From: Glaciimonas immobilis
GTDB lineage: Bacteria > Pseudomonadota > Gammaproteobacteria > Burkholderiales > Burkholderiaceae_D
Direction of reading: 5' to 3'
Length of the DNA stretch: 64,000 nt
Assembly: GCF_011947285.1 (NCBI RefSeq)
Contig: NZ_JAAOZT010000005.1
Location: 117,507-181,506, forward strand
This document shows, one piece after another, positions 63,936 to 64,000 of this stretch. Every line of letters starts with the position of its first letter. The stretch's first letter is position 1. The notes below the pieces were generated by a model. It ran no database searches, was not told where the DNA came from, and was given only the letters and a program-made list of their open reading frames with translations. Both the position numbers and the translations under genes were made by a program.

Positions 63936-64000
63936 TCAATACGCATTATCTTTTTTCAATACTTCCTTGACGGTGCGGGCGATAATCAACAGGTCCAGAC
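63936..64000 (-). CDS. gumD: Undecaprenyl-phosphate sugar phosphotransferase (GumD/WcaJ-like), C-terminal end
   Basis: Only the last 20 codons and the stop are in the window (LDLLIIARTVKEVLKKDNAY). This is the typical C-terminus of bacterial sugar transferases, which end in D-x-x-I-L-x-x-T-x-x-V-x-x-x-x-x-A-Y. The enzyme would transfer glucose-1-phosphate to undecaprenyl phosphate to start the repeat unit. Its place at the head of the locus fits. The catalytic part lies beyond the window, so the sugar is inferred from the GumM and GumK partners. Confidence 0.7.
   Translation of the reverse strand, partial: LDLLIIARTVKEVLKKDNAY

Overview
The window looks like a chromosomal segment of a betaproteobacterium of the order Burkholderiales, most likely the family Oxalobacteraceae. 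The clues are the DUF2863 protein, the divided PqiA pair, the AttH/ABC unit, an anti-Shine-Dalgarno small RNA of a betaproteobacterial type, and an EpsDEF/Gum exopolysaccharide locus. The moderate base composition, lower in GC than most of that family, would suit Glaciimonas or a relative, but the genus cannot be fixed from this sequence alone. I see no transposase, integrase, CRISPR array, tRNA or rRNA.

Left end (1-7.4 kb, mainly minus strand): a glycine cleavage cluster, gcvH, gcvP, a decayed serine deaminase gene (sdaA pseudogene), gcvT, and the first codons of lipA, whose product makes the lipoyl group that GcvH carries. An ALDH7-type semialdehyde dehydrogenase diverges from gcvH, followed by a convergent ThDP-dependent decarboxylase-like enzyme.

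9-19.4 kb: small single genes. These include small hypothetical proteins, a HAD phosphatase-like protein, a LysE exporter divergent from a MarR regulator with several dyads between them, an HxlR regulator, a ChaC-like glutathione-degrading enzyme, a D-cysteine desulfhydrase/ACC deaminase homologue, an RhtA-like exporter, HU, DUF2863 and a small secreted protein.

19.5-39.8 kb: envelope functions. A tripartite RND efflux pump (outer membrane factor, adaptor, pump) diverges from a TetR regulator. A pqiAABC lipid-trafficking operon follows. Then come an acyltransferase/TAXI-protein pair, DUF3820, a hotdog thioesterase, an ABC transporter with an AttH lipocalin-like partner, and AlkB.

39.8-48.3 kb: a small ORF, the anti-Shine-Dalgarno sRNA with promoter and terminator, and a nickel/cobalt resistance unit (RcnR/DmeR-type repressor, DmeF exporter, DUF1289, and a DMT exporter with a histidine-rich tail). 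A QseBC-like two-component system follows behind a COG4705 membrane protein and a lipoprotein. Next is an Hsp20 chaperone with a sigma-32-like promoter.

48.4-64 kb: a minus-strand exopolysaccharide locus running from the tail of a GumD-like initiating transferase to GumK. It combines EpsD/EpsE/EpsF export components with xanthan-type assembly enzymes (GumE, GumH, GumJ, GumM and GumK homologues), a cellulase-family hydrolase, an acyltransferase, and two nucleotide-sugar enzymes. A small protein with a PEP-CTERM-like tail lies inside it. The predicted product is an acidic, xanthan-like polymer with a cellulose-type backbone and a Man-GlcA side chain.
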